Assembly (NCBI GenBank): GCA_001599615.1
Contig: BCHJ01000008.1
Span: forward strand, 834,825-898,824
Direction: 5' to 3'
Source: Thielaviopsis euricoi
Taxonomy: Eukaryota; Ascomycota; Sordariomycetes; Microascales; Ceratocystidaceae
DNA length: 64,000 nucleotides
Positions within the stretch are counted from its first letter, which is position 1; each line of letters begins with the position of its first letter. Both the position numbers and the translations under genes were made by a program. Positions 9,554-21,180 of this stretch are shown here, in pieces. The notes beneath the pieces are model-generated. The model ran no database searches. It was not told the DNA's origin and was given only the letters and a program-made list of their open reading frames with translations.

Positions 9554-12446
9554 TTACATGTCCATCGGCTTATCCTCCAGCGTCACTCCCCGCGCAGCCG
9601 GCGCTGCCGATGCCGCCGACGCCTCCTTATCCTTGAACGCCGCAATGGCCGCCGCCACGCCGCCGCCCTGCGAGCCCGTCAATCTTCTGGGCGCCGCGCT
9701 AGTCGAGAAGCGCGACGCGCTCGACCGGCCCAGCGAGTTACGCTTCTGCAGCGGCGAGTCCATCAGTTCCGAGCGACGCTGCGACACGGGGGCAGTTGCC
9801 GATGCTGCCGCCGCGTATTCTCCCGAGCCGTTGGCCGAGGAGCCTGCACTGTCGGGCGGCGTAGCGGTTTCCTTGGGGCTGCCGGCGGCAGCAGCAGAAG
9901 TAGCCAGGCGCGTGGGCGAGCCGGTACCGACGCCAGGAACTTCGAGAGATTGGCGCTTGGTCATCGTGCCGAGGCTGCTGCGGTGACGCTCGCTGTTGCC
10001 CGTAGGCGAGGCAATGGGGAAGCGCGTCTCGGGGCCGCCAACGGAGCGGTCACGACGATGGCTGCCGCTGCCGCTGCGGTGGCCGGGCGCGGGTGACGTG
10101 GCGCGGCTGCGACCGCCAGAGGCCTTTTCCATAAGCAGACGGTTGCGCTCCTCAACTAGCGCCTTACGGTTGCTCTCATTGGTGCTAATCGCGCGAGGGC
10201 GAACCGACACGCTGGCGTTCGAAGAGCTGTTTTGCGTAGCCATGCGCTTCAACTCGCTGAAGATGGCATCCTTGTAGGCAAAGAGATCACGAACCAGGCG
10301 GTACGCGTGTCTCTCCTCCATAGTGAGCGAAGTCTCAGTGCGCGGGCGCAGAATGCAGGGTGCCATCAAGTTTGCCAGACTAGCAATGTACGCCTCGTCG
10401 GCCGAAGTCAGGTCAATTAGGCGCGTGAAGTGGTTCATGCAGGCGTCGAGAGTAGCAATGTTGGTCAGACGCAGCTGCGAAAGCGTCTGCTGCAAAACAG
10501 GAATGCGCGCAATCTCAGTGCCCTCAGTCGTAGGCGTGTTGTAGACAGTACGAACAATCTCGTACACATGCGATGAGACCAGAGAGTCGGGCAGCTCCAA
10601 CAGATACAGACGCAGCAGGCTGGCCACAGTAGGAATATCAAACTCGGAAAACACTTCGGGCGCAATCGGCTTGCCGTTGTTGATCTTGGCACGCAGCTTG
10701 TGAGTCTCGGCGAGCGACACATCAGCCAGCCACACACCACGTCTAGCCTCGTCACCTTCCAGGTCGGGGTAGTGCAGGTCGAGGTATGTCAGAATCGTCG
10801 TAATAATCAGCGGCACACGCTTCTTGTCGGCACGGGCGCGAGCCTCGAGATCCACGCCAAAGGTTTGTTCGTCAACCTTGTTGTAGTAGTTCTCGTAGAC
10901 AACAACGCGGGGGATGAAGCTACCAGTGCGGTAATTCTCGAGCAGGTAGCGCAGGTCGTTCTCGGGCTGAATAGTCTCCTGGAATAGCATCATGTTGTCA
11001 ACAGTCGACTGCAGGCTAGGAATAACGTTGCCAATGGTGCCAGAAAAGTCCAGAATGACCGTCTTGAGCGCCTTGAGACGGTCAAGCTCGCAGCGCTGCA
11101 GGAACTTCAGGTAGGCTGTAATAGCCTCCTCCAGGTCGCAACGCAGCTCATCGAGACGGCGCACAGCCGCCTTGTACTTTTCGTCCGACTCACGAGCCTC
11201 ACGGCGCATGCGCTCAGCCGGGGTCTCATTGGGGTTGTTGTTACCAATGATGTTCCATCCAGCCAGGTACTCGCTGACGGCGCCAACCACGGGCGAGCTA
11301 ACTCCGTCGTCGCTACCAGTAGTTGGCATAGAGAAGGCCCGGATTAGAGACTGCTTCTTCTCGGGGATGCCGGCAATTTGGAAGGCCTTGGGCCGCCATT
11401 GGTAAAACAGCTTGGAGCTGTTGGCAAAAGTATTTCCAACGTTTCCAATCAAACGGAGGAAACCGTGTGTGACCAGATCCTGGCCGACGCGCTCGGCTTG
11501 GCTGACGCTGGTGGTGTTCATGTGCTCACGCAGATATTCAACGATGTCGGAGCCGGCCGTGGTGTTCTGGTACGTGCCGAGAATGGCAACCTTGGTCTCG
11601 CCCAGCTTAATGTTTGTCAAGGCGTGCGCCAGAATCTTCTTGAGTTGCTCGGTCTGATACACATCGTCGCCAATTTCGTAGACTGTCTCGTCGACAGCCT
11701 GCTGGATTTCCTGGTTCTCAATGACCTTGATCTCGGGGATAGCGTTGCTGGGGCTGGTCTCAGGGTCCTGGAAGGCCAGCTTGTTCTCCTCTTCGAGGTC
11801 TTCGACGAGGCGGCACTTATTGAAGTAGTTGCTGCGTAGTTTCTTAATCGACTCGGCTTGTACGTCATGGGCCTTGATGCGTCCCTGCAGCTCGTCTTGG
11901 CATTCCTGGATGCGACCATCATGGGCATCGCACCAGCGCGAGAAGGGTGTGACAACGAGGTCGCGAATGCTCTGTGCGATTTTCTTGTGGTTCCGGGAGG
12001 CATCTTCCATGTTGGCTCTGACGCCCTCGTAGGCCTGTGAGGGAGGATGTTAGTACAGTGCAGGGAAATAGGCAAAGCATCACATATCCTGGTGACATAC
12101 TTTGCGCATTGTAGCGCCATCATCCTTGGAAAAACCGCCGTTTATTTTATCCGCAGCAGAGGCAATTTCACCAAGCTTTGAGCCGTACAGCTCCTCGGCC
12201 TCGGCGCGCATCCGAGCAATAGTCAGAATCTGGCGGTTTTCAGCGGCTCCCTGCTGGAGCTTGGTAAAAAGCACCCCCAGGCCTGGTCGGTTCCCCTCGT
12301 TAGCATGTACTACTACATATGGAGAGAAGCCAGGGTTCAGGGCTAGAGAGAGCCAAAAACTCACCTGCCGCATAATCGGCGGACCAGAATGAGTCCGCGA
12401 AACCCGGAGTCAGAGTCGTCATGGCGGGCGATTCAGCAGCTGCCAT
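9554..12446 (-). CDS. RGD2: F-BAR / DEP / RhoGAP protein (Rgd2 type)
   Basis: Exons (minus) 12446-12365, 12282-12101 and 12034-9554; 915 codons, 914 residues. The spliced N-terminus reads SFWSADYAAG then LGVLFTKLQQGAAENRQILT and GATMRKAYEGVRANMEDASR, a typical fungal F-BAR domain (about residues 10-290, interrupted). A DEP domain lies inside (about 190-280: ILGTYQNTTAGSDIVEYLRE, LVTHGFLRLIG). The RhoGAP domain (about 470-660) has LLRLYLLELPDSLV and LANLMAPCILRP. The last 220 residues are Ser/Ala/Arg-rich and probably disordered. Such proteins bind curved plasma membrane and act on Rho/Cdc42 GTPases. The usual arginine-finger position is not Arg (GVWLADVSLAETHKLR), so GAP activity needs testing. 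A TATA-like box sits only about 15 nt before the first ATG, so the second ATG (12422, MTTLTPGF) may be the real start. Introns have GCTAAC and TACTAAC branch sites. Confidence 0.9.
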
Positions 12447-12460
12447 CGGGCTGAGACTGT

Positions 12461-12467
12461 TTATATA
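12461..12467 (-). promoter_or_regulatory. TATA-like box of the RhoGAP gene
   Basis: TATATAA on the minus strand, about 15 nt upstream of the first and 39 nt upstream of the second in-frame ATG. If it is functional, transcription may start downstream of the first ATG. Confidence 0.35.
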
Positions 12468-15400
12468 GGATGGTGAATCTTTTGGGGGTTATTATGTGGT
12501 CGTTTGGGTCGGGGTCAATTGTCGATAAGACAGGACAGAATCGAGATGGAACAACGCAAAACCGAAATAGTATGATATCGAGATGAACCGTGAATCGGCT
12601 CGGATATCGACAACGTCCGTATCGGAGCAAGGCAAGTAGAACAACAGTGAATCGGTCAGGTTGAGTCGAGACGAGACGGTATTGGCAGAAATGACCCTGC
12701 GGTCGTTAAACTATAAACAAGGCTGAGTAAGGCCTGGAAAGATAAAAACAAGTAGGTGAAAGAGATCGTCAAAATTCGTCAATCGGAAGTCGTCGTCGAA
12801 TCCGTTCTTTTCAATTCATTAAAAAGAAAAGGCAGGGCGGGCTAAATAAAGAAGCAAATAAAAGATGGATATAGTACAGGGCGCCGTTTAGGTACAGCAA
12901 ATGGGCAAGAAAAATTGAAAAGGGAAAAAAAGGAAGAAAAAAAAAACAAAAGAGAAAATAGAAACCCGTAATAAGCGGCCGAAATAAGCAGAAAAGAGAA
13001 GCGGAAAGAAGTAGAAAAAGAAAAAGAAAAATTGAGTGAAGTGGGAAACAACAAGGAAAGGAAGCCCAAGCAATAAGAGAAGGAGCAAATAATGAATTCT
13101 GAGGAGAGAAAAGAAAACAAGCAGGCACAAGAAGATGCAAGCACAAAAATAGCCGGTCCGTCCTCCAGGAATAGAACGAAGTAGGAAGCGCGAAAAATAA
13201 AGGCAGTCAGTTGGTCACCAACTAACTGGAGGGAAGGTGGGAGGTGGGATTATCAGTAAGGAAGGAAAGAACTTTCTTGTGTTCTCATTCATACATCACA
13301 AGATTTGCTGTAACGAGATGCTTTCTTTTTCTTTTTCTTTTTTTCTTTTTTTTCTTTGTTTTTCTTCCTTTTGAAACACATGGGAACGAAAAGAATTTCC
13401 TCAATAGAAGGGGAAGGGCCTGGCCGGCCGGCAAACCCATCCCGCTTTTTACTACATTACGTTGCTGCTGCTGGCAATTAGCACCAATAATGAGTGGTAT
13501 GGTAGTTGCCCTTGTCTTGTCTAGCCTTTCTGTAGGTGGGCGGCGAAGATCATAGCCAGTGCGCGCTCCCTTGCCCTTTCTTTTTCTTTACTTCTTTCCT
13601 GTCCTTTCTCTTTCTGCCTGTCCGTCCTCGTCCTGCTTTTCCTTGGCCCTGGTTTCAATTCCAGCAAGAGCAAGCACAGCGTTAAGCGGGTCTCCAAGCA
13701 TCTGGGGAGGAAGGGAAGGCCTTAGTCTGGGCCAAAGTGCAAGTGGTGCAGTGGTGCTATACGAGAAAAAGGGCGTGCCAATCGACCGACTACGATTCCG
13801 GCTTGGAAAGACCGGCGTTGTGTTTCGAGGTCTTTCCCTCTTTTAGCTGTTGCCTCCATTACTAGACTGGAAAGAACAGCAAATAAGGAAACAAACAAAC
13901 AAATTTTCGATATTCAAAGACAATCTGTCTTCTCGCAGGCTATTCCGACCTCTTTGTTTTTCTTTAATTTCAACTGCTTCATCATCCTCCCACTTATTGT
14001 ACATTGACGCAACGCACGCAGTTTTCTCCGTTCTCTTGTTCCCCTGCAGAAGCCGTCGTACACTTGGAAGAGTACAAAGATTTCTCCATACATACATACA
14101 TACATATTGGCCAAGTTCTATTTTCCAAGTTTCATTCTGCACATGGCTTGCTTGTTCTAAATATGGGCCATTTCTCTGTTTCTTTTTTTTCTTGTCTTTT
14201 CTGTCTAATTCTCTTGTGTTGTTCTGCATCAGCTTGCCACCCCTTTTGTCGTGCATATCACTTCATTTTGCGTTTGACCAAATGCACTTTTTTTTTCCGC
14301 CTCTACAAAGCATCACAATGGCTCCGACGACAGTGAGATTCAAATGGAGATTTTTAGCCAACGCTGAAGAAAGGCCACATTCACATTCACATCAAGGCTG
14401 CTGCCTGCTTATGTAGAGTCTATACATTTGTGCGGCCCGGTCGACCCCAAGCCATGCGGCGTGGGTTTACTTTTTACCGTCGTACCAAGTTCGCTGCTTT
14501 GCTTGTTTAGCCTGGCTTGCAAGAGCCGATCGATGTTTGTCTGTCTGTTTGTTTGTTTGTTTGCAGGTGACTGTGTACTACAAAGTGCTGGTGCCAGTAG
14601 TGGTGGTGTTACTTACAACATCATTGGAAGTACTATTATCCCATGGATCCAGTGATTCGGCGGATGATGCTTTTCTTTGCTCACATGGGCCATGCAGGTG
14701 CAGCCCATAATGTCATTCAAGTCTCCGTCCCAGCCAACCACAGCCAATCCTTAGTCTGCCTTGTGCGCCTTTGGCTTCACAGCCCAGTTTTAGCGTCTTC
14801 TCTTCGCAATTGCAAGTGGGCTGGCTCCCTTGTAACCCCCCATACAATGGGCCCCAAGTGAGGGGCCGTGCTGGGATATCTCAACTCAAGCCAAGATAGC
14901 GATACGATGTTTAGTGTGGTCGCAGTGCAGTGTGGCCCAGAGCCAGAGGCCAGCAAGCAAATACCGCAGCAGGTCGGTCGTCTCTACCCGCCGCGAATAA
15001 TGACCAAAAATAGAAGCCATGCTCCAGTGTGATGACTAGCAGCGATTCCAGCTGTAGTTGGTTTTGCGGGACTACTACTAGCTGGATAGCGCTTGTGAAT
15101 CAATAAAAGTGTCTCGTTTACAAGAGCCTGCTTTTCGGCGGCGGTGACACCACTCTATTATGCCAGGTACTGCCAATAGTAGTAACGCAGTCACCATCAT
15201 AGGCCTTGTGTTGCATAGTTACAATACACAACCTTCTGCGAGATACATAGCAACCTTAGATCACCAGCTATTTCACGACATCCATGTTTTTTCTACCACT
15301 TGGTTCTGCCATTTACCCAGGTCACCGGCGCCTTTCCTGAACTCCCCCGATGGTGAATCGGTTGGCAGTGCTATGTAGAATGTAGCAGCTGACAAGTACA

Positions 15401-16135
15401 ATAGGAATCTAGCTCCGAACTGACAGTCGTGCCATTAAAGAAACCCAGGAACAAAAGCCCCTGACCTAACTTGACAATGTGATTTACATTTTTTTGCAGT
15501 TTCTGTGTGATCCGCAACGCAGTCGTCTGGCCTCTTGAGTGCTTTCAAACAAGCATCACTCATGGCGGAGAGACAGAAACAAAACAACCGCAGTTTCCAG
15601 TCTGGTTTCCCTTGGACCGGACCTGTCATCTCATCATGAGCTGTCCCTTGTGTCAGAATCAAGATGTACGTACGTACGACAGCACAGCAGGCCTTGTCAA
15701 ACACGTTACGTTCCGGTGTGCGTTGGAGCTTGACTTGGTTGGACGATGGATATAGGGTTAACATCGAACACAGATGAAGTGGAAACTAGGGTTGTAATAT
15801 TTATCCCAGCCCACTTTTGTTAGCAATACAGCCGCTACGCCAACCCAAAGCTTATCACTCTTTGTTTCCTTTGTTTCAGGACTTGGAGAGATAAACTGAC
15901 ACGGCTAAGCTACGAACTTCCTTTCTAGGATAACCGAACTGATTTGATTGATTTGATTATCAAGCCAAAATTATCATCAGTAAAAAGCGGTCTTTTTTGT
16001 TGTGTTCATTTTTCTGTTCATTCACAAAGTGCTCTTTTTTTTTCCCCTATCTAAACTCCAGTGAAACCAAGTCCTAAAAGAAAGGGACTCTTGATCTCCA
16101 TCCGTAGCAGCAGCTTCGTCACTACCAAGCTAGCA
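12468..16135. other. Long divergent intergenic region
   Basis: No gene is supported. 12720-13130 is purine-rich on the plus strand, like a leader of the minus-strand RhoGAP gene; 13310-14300 is T-rich; 14300-15900 has mixed composition with no conserved-looking frame. Sequence just upstream of the dipeptidase start (16021-16061) is pyrimidine-rich and ends CTCCAG, which could be the acceptor of a 5' UTR intron. Confidence 0.5.
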
Positions 16136-17647
16136 ATGTCGTCTCAGCCGCTTCTCGGCATGCGCAAGGAGGTGCTGCCGACATCATTGCCGCCGGCTTC
16201 TCGCCCGCGCACCTCGGTGACCAAGACTCTGCGCGTACTGGTCTCAGCTGCGGTGGCGGTGGCCGTATACTACAACACAGCGGGCCTGCGTGATGCCGTA
16301 TGCGACAAGATTCTCGGGCCCCAGACCACGGCGCATCGCGTGGCAGCCATTCTCAAGTCTACACCGCTGATTGACGGCCACAATGATCTGCCCATCTGGA
16401 TCCGCGCGTACTTTAACAACCACATCTACAATGACAACTTTTCCGTGCCGTTCAGCCAGGGCGGGCTGCAGGGACATGTGGATTTGCCACGGCTTCGCGA
16501 GGGCATGAATGGCGGCGCGTTCTGGAGTGTGTTTACGCCGTGTCCTGCGAACGGCAGCGACTACTCTGATGCCAACTACGCTAGCTGTAAGTCTAATTCT
16601 TATTCATGAGCTCACATATATTCATGCGCTAACCAACTCTCCCAACCAGCCGTCCAGCTCACCCTTCAGCAGATTGACCTGGTAGCCCGCCTCAAGACGG
16701 CCTACCCGCACGATTTTGCGCCCAACTACGACAGCGGCCGGGCGCTGGCAGCGTTCTACCAGGGCCAGCTGATTTCGCCGCTCGGCGTTGAGGGCCTGCA
16801 CCAGATTGGCAACTCGGTGGCTAATCTGCGCCGCTATTACGACATGGGCGTGCGCTATGCCACGCTGACGCACAACTGCCACAACATCTTTGCTGATGCT
16901 GCGCTGCTGGAGAGTCCGTTCCGGGTGGCCGAGCCGCTGTGGCACGGCCTGAGTCCGTTGGGTAAGAAGCTGATTCATGAGATGAACCGCATGGGCATGA
17001 TTGTCGACCTGTCACACACTAGGTATGTTATATACTTTTGCTACCACAACTACGGCCGCCAGTAGCATAAAAGAAAAGTAGACTGAAAACTAACCGTAGC
17101 TTGCAGTGAGGAAACCATGCTGGACGTGCTCGGCGGAAACGACTGGGAAGGGAGCAAAGCCCCCATCATGTTTAGCCACAGTTCCGCCTTTGCCGTATGC
17201 CCGCACCCGCGCAACGTCAAGGACAAAGTGCTCGACCTAGTCAAGGCTACCGACTCCGTCGTCATGGTCAACTTCAGCCCCGACTTCATCTCGTGCAAGG
17301 TCAGCGACAAGCCCAACGGCGTGCCCGACTACGTGCCTGAGAATAACACGCTGGCACAGGTGGTGCACCACGTCAAGTACATTGGTGAGCGCATTGGCTA
17401 CGACCATGTGGGCTTTGGCAGCGACTTTGACGGCATCACCAATGTGCCGCAGGGCCTGGAAGACGTGTCCAAGTATCCCGATCTGGTGGCGACACTGCTG
17501 GCCGAGGGAATTTCCGATAAGGATGTTGCCAAGATTGTCGGGCGCAACGTTCTGCGTGTCTGGAAAAAGGTCGAAGAGGTGTCGCACAAGATGAAGAGCG
17601 CTGGCTTCCCCGTGCTGGAGGACGACTTGGCTACGCTGCGGGAGTAG
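16136..17647 (+). CDS. Membrane dipeptidase (peptidase family M19), N-terminally anchored
   Basis: Exons 16136-16586, 16650-17022 and 17107-17647; 455 codons, 454 residues. The first true ATG is at 16136 (MSSQPLLGMRKE); the in-frame GTG at 16061 is not a plausible eukaryotic start. One hydrophobic segment near residues 28-46 (LRVLVSAAVAVAVYY) fits a type II membrane anchor. Zinc-site motifs of renal dipeptidase-like enzymes are present: DGHND (His82/Asp84), LTHNCHN, MIVDLSHT, PIMFSHSSAFAVCPHPRN and YDHVGFGSDFDG. The family hydrolyses dipeptides, probably here in the secretory pathway, vacuole or cell surface (inference). Both introns have CTAAC branch sites and keep phase; the second joins SHT to SEETM within the active-site region. 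It converges with the mitochondrial S13 gene 290 bp downstream. Confidence 0.92.
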
Positions 17648-17937
17648 ACACAAGAGAGAGGAAGAGAATGAGCGAGAAAGACATCGGAGAGATTAATAAT
17701 GACAGCCGGACCCGTGAGAAAAAAAGCAGAAAAAAAAACAAGTTAATAGTACATAAATCTAGAGGCCCTTTTCTGGTGTCCCTAACCCAACATAACCAAA
17801 CTCTCCATGCATGATTGTACAAGTCTCGGCCGGCCCATCTATAAGCAGCCAGAGATATAAAATGGTATAACGCCCCGACGAATCCCCTCCAACTCCCGTT
17901 GCCTTTTGTTGTGTGATTTTTGTTGGTACAAAAGCTT

Positions 17938-18482
17938 TTAACCTCTGCGGTCCAGGCGGTTGAGCTTCTTGGCGTTGAAGATCTGGTTGCGCGTTCTCTG
18001 GCCACGCACGGGCAGACCCATGGCATGACGACGGCCACGGTACGAGCCCATATCCTTGAGTCTCTGGATGCCCTCGCGCAGCTGGCGGCGCGCGTCGTTT
18101 TCAATCGTCAGCTGCGACAGCTCGGCCGTCAGCGACGTCACCGTCTTGGCCGACAGCGAGCCGATCTTGGCCAGCGGGTGGATCGAGTACTTGGCCATGA
18201 TACGGGAGGCCGTGGTGGGGCCCAGGGCGTAGAAGGAAGTGAGAACTTTCTGTAGCGGGTTACGCGTTTGGTTAGTCGGGAGTTCTGGCGGAGTGGTCGG
18301 GCAGGGCTGGTGGCGAAGGGGGAAAGGCGACGTACGTTGACGAGCTTGTTCTCGGCAAAGTTCACACTCATAACGAAAACCTACGTATGGTTAGCATGGC
18401 CGCTTTCTTCTGCTTCTTCTTCTATCGTCCCGTCCGTTCGGCGCGCCGGCAATCACGCCGGGCGCAGGCATATTCGTACCAT
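17938..18482 (-). CDS. SWS2: Mitochondrial small-subunit ribosomal protein uS13m
   Basis: Exons (minus) 18482-18480, 18380-18336 and 18249-17938; 120 codons, 119 residues. The body is unmistakable S13: KVLTSFYALGPTTASRIMAK, TIENDARRQLREGIQRLKDM, GSYRGRRHAMGLPVRGQRT and the end KKLNRLDRRG. A start at the Met in exon 2 (18371) would give MSVNFAENKLVN, but the frame stays open upstream to an acceptor (branch TGCTAAC, then TACGTAG) and the residues gained (VFV) follow the M-V start seen in yeast Sws2. The nearest upstream ATG (18482-18480) is followed directly by a GTACGA donor, so exon 1 appears to be just the start codon. The protein binds the head of the mitochondrial small subunit. No separate presequence is seen. 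Confidence 0.88.
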
Positions 18483-19214
18483 CTTGGCGACTGTGGGGGC
18501 GACCTTTCGGTGCTTGACGTTTTCCGGTAGTTCAAAGAAAAGCGAAAATCGGAGTTAAAATCGCAGGGCGAAAGGGTCGTCGTCGGGATTCGAACAGGGC
18601 TCAGAAGTTCCCCCAATTACAGCGATAATCAGCATCACCACACCCGGCCAAATTCGCCCAGGCCAAAATTCAGAGCCTTGCTGCGCATGCTGCTATTGGC
18701 TGGGTCTGCCCCACCATTTCGACGCCGGGTGCGAACTTGAATTGTGGGACTTTGAGACAGGCCTATGAATAAATACACACCAGCTATCTCTCTATTTCTG
18801 GTATCAGCTAGTGAAAGCCAAGGTTAAAATCCCCAAGGATAAGCTGCTACAGACGGCTTGAGCGCTCGCAAGCTTGTCTTGCAGCCCCCAAATGCGTGTG
18901 TTGCTTGCTTCGCTTCTGCTAATGTTGTTTGCTGAACTCGCTCGCTCACTCGCGCGCTCACCCGCAAAGCTGTCGCAAAAACAGCGCTTTTGAAACCGAA
19001 ACGTAGCTTTAATCGAGGGGCTTAAGCTAACTACCATAGTAGTTCACGGCAGGCGCCTATAAGACGCATTCCCGCCTATATTTATAGTTATCGTCTTCTT
19101 TTCTTCTCCCCTTCCCTTCCCTTCTTTTTTTNCTCTTTTCTTTTTTTTTTTTTCTGATTCTGAATCTAATCCAATTCTTCATCACCAATTTTTTATCTTC
19201 TTCCCCCCATAATC
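18483..19214. other. Divergent promoter region, uS13m and cyclophilin
   Basis: No gene seen. It holds TATA-like CTATAAG (about 19058) and a TATATTTATA stretch (about 19077-19086) some 130 nt before the cyclophilin ATG, then a long pyrimidine-rich leader (19090-19200) with one undetermined base at 19132. Confidence 0.5.
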
Positions 19215-20651
19215 ATGACTGGTTTCTCACTTCGGGGAATCTTCCTCTCCGTCTTTGTGCTCCTGGCGGGCCTGCTCTTCCTCGCGCAGCCCGTTGAGGC
19301 CGCCCGCGGCCCCAAGATTACACACAAGGTCTACTTTGATATCACGCACGGCGACGAGTCGCTGGGCCGAATTGTGCTGGGTCTGTACGGCAAGACTGTT
19401 CCCAAGACGGCGGAGAACTTCCGTCTGCTGGCTACCGGCGAGAAGGGTTACGGCTACGAGGGCTCGACCTTCCACCGTGTCATCAAGGACTTCATGATCC
19501 AAGGCGGTGACTTCACCAAGCACGACGGCACCGGTGGCAAGTCCAGTAAGTTTTAAGCATCCTGTGGCGCTTGTTCCACGCACTCTTGTCTGTTTATATC
19601 TGTTACTAATGCATGTTGTTCGTCACTTACAGTCTACGGCGAGAAGTTCCCCGATGAGAACTTCAAGCTGAAGCACTCCAAGAAGGGTCTTCTGTCCATG
19701 GCCAACGCTGGCAAGGACACCAACGGCTCGCAGTTCTTCATCACCACCGCCATCACCACGTACGTCTGATTCCTAGGCCGCAACAGTCTCCTCCGGTCGC
19801 ACATCTTACTGGGCTCTTCCTCTCCTCCCCCACCCCGGATATAACTCACGTACTAACCGCGCTGTAGCTGGCTGGATGGCCGCCACGTCGTCTTTGGCGA
19901 AGTCCTGGAGGGCTACGACATTGTCGACAAGATCCAGAGCGTCAAGACCCGCCCTGGCGATAAGCCCGTCGAGACCGTCAAGATTGCCAAGTCTGGCGAG
20001 CTTGAGGTCCCTCCTGAAGGTATTCACGTTGAACTCTAAACGAAACGGGGGACGCAAAGAATATTAGACGCACGCCCTATTTTTTACCCGAGTTCATCAT
20101 CTTGCACCAACACCGCCATTTATTCCCTTTTTCTTTTCTCCTCATCCACACCGCATGTTAGAGGCAATGGGCTCTACAGCCCTGTTTTCTAATCTTCCCA
20201 TTGGATACAGCCTGTTGTTCGTTTAACGGTCAATTTAGCGCTCCAATTCCACGCAACAAAAGATCAAGAGAACAAAAAAGAAATAAATGCCATAATCATT
20301 CGTTGCTGCAGCTAGTGCTCTTTGCGTGTCCCTTTTTGATAGCCTGTGAACGTCTTCTATTCAAAGTGTGGATCATGCTGATGCGTTTGTGTACCTCCCA
20401 TCTGTCCTATAGACATTGAAGGCTCGTCTCTCTTTGCTTCCGGATACGGCGGCCTGACTGACGGCGCCGTCGCCGACGTCCAGAAGCCCACCGATCCCAC
20501 TGCCAACATCAACGCCTCCGTCGACACCAGCTACTCCATGACCACCAAGGCCTTCTTCTTCTTCATCTTCATGGGTGCCGTTGTTGCCTACGTGCGCATG
20601 AGACGCGATGGCTCGGGTTCCGAGCTGCCCTACGCCAAGAACAGAGCCTAA
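19215..20651 (+). CDS. Secretory-pathway cyclophilin (PPIase) with two alternative C-termini
   Basis: Common exons 19215-19545, 19633-19759 and 19868 onward. The N-terminus is a signal peptide (IFLSVFVLLAGLLFLAQPVEA). The cyclophilin domain follows: FRLLATGEKGYGYEGSTFHR, FMIQGGDFT, GLLSMANAGKDTNGSQFFIT, WLDGRHVVFGEV. Short form: exon 3 runs to the stop at 20037-20039, giving 209 residues ending GIHVEL, a K/HDEL-like ER-retention signal. Long form: splicing at 20019/20020 to an acceptor at 20412 joins, in phase, an exon 20413-20651 that adds a linker, a membrane segment (AFFFFIFMGAVVAYVRM) and a cytosolic tail ending KNRA, 282 residues. The retained intron holds AATAAA at 20282-20287. The enzyme isomerises prolyl bonds during ER folding. 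Which form dominates cannot be seen here. Confidence 0.9.
20282..20287 (+). promoter_or_regulatory. Candidate intronic poly(A) signal of the cyclophilin short form
   Basis: AATAAA inside the last intron of the long cyclophilin form, about 245 nt after the HVEL stop. It could end the short transcript. Confidence 0.35.
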
Positions 20652-21180
20652 ACCACCCAAGAGAATGCAGGCCACGAAGGTGTCTTTGGCGGGTTCCAGT
20701 TGACGTGAAGGTGGGGCGAGGTGGGATTATATGATGTGGTATATAGCGCGCGGGGAGTCGGTAACTATGAGTTTTCTCGTTTCTCATTCATTGTACAATT
20801 CATGATTTACGTGACAATTAATTGTAAAATTTAAAAGTCTTGTTAGTTTTTGGCTGGTTGGACAAACTTACGTTCAGCATGGCGGGTTCTTCCATTTGCA
20901 GCTAACAAGCATCGCGGAGTGGGGTCACGTGCTGATAAGCGCAATAATCCGATATCAAAGTTTGCGCTGAAGAACGACGACCACCATCCTTTTGTAGGAA
21001 AACGATCCGCCAAATGAACAGGCTGAGTGTTGTTTGATATTATTGATTCTTTGTTACTTTAATCTTTTTTATACATACAATCCCCTACTTTTTTTTTTCT
21101 CTCGGGAATTGAAAATCTTTGCACCACCCACAAGCTATTTGATACCCCTCACTTCTTACAATCTCTCATTACATCCGACC
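20652..21180. other. Intergenic region upstream of TRM112
   Basis: 3' flank of the cyclophilin long exon, then the TRM112 promoter with adjacent CACGTG and GATAAG motifs, then a pyrimidine-rich leader. No gene seen. Confidence 0.55.
20926..20939. promoter_or_regulatory. CACGTG E-box followed by GATAAG
   Basis: CACGTG at 20926-20931 (in GTCACGTG) with GATAAG at 20934-20939, about 245 nt upstream of the TRM112 start. bHLH factors of the Cbf1/Pho4 type bind CACGTG and GATA factors bind GATAAG; actual use here is inferred. Confidence 0.35.

Noticed and set aside
16061..16135. Upstream extension of the dipeptidase (25 codons) from a GTG
   Set aside because: GTG is not a normal eukaryotic start; the first in-frame ATG is at 16136 and gives a sensible N-terminus before the membrane anchor.
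18585..18615. tRNA-like T-arm sequence (GTTCGAATCCC on the minus strand)
   Set aside because: The flanking bases do not pair as a T stem and no D arm or anticodon arm can be built around it.
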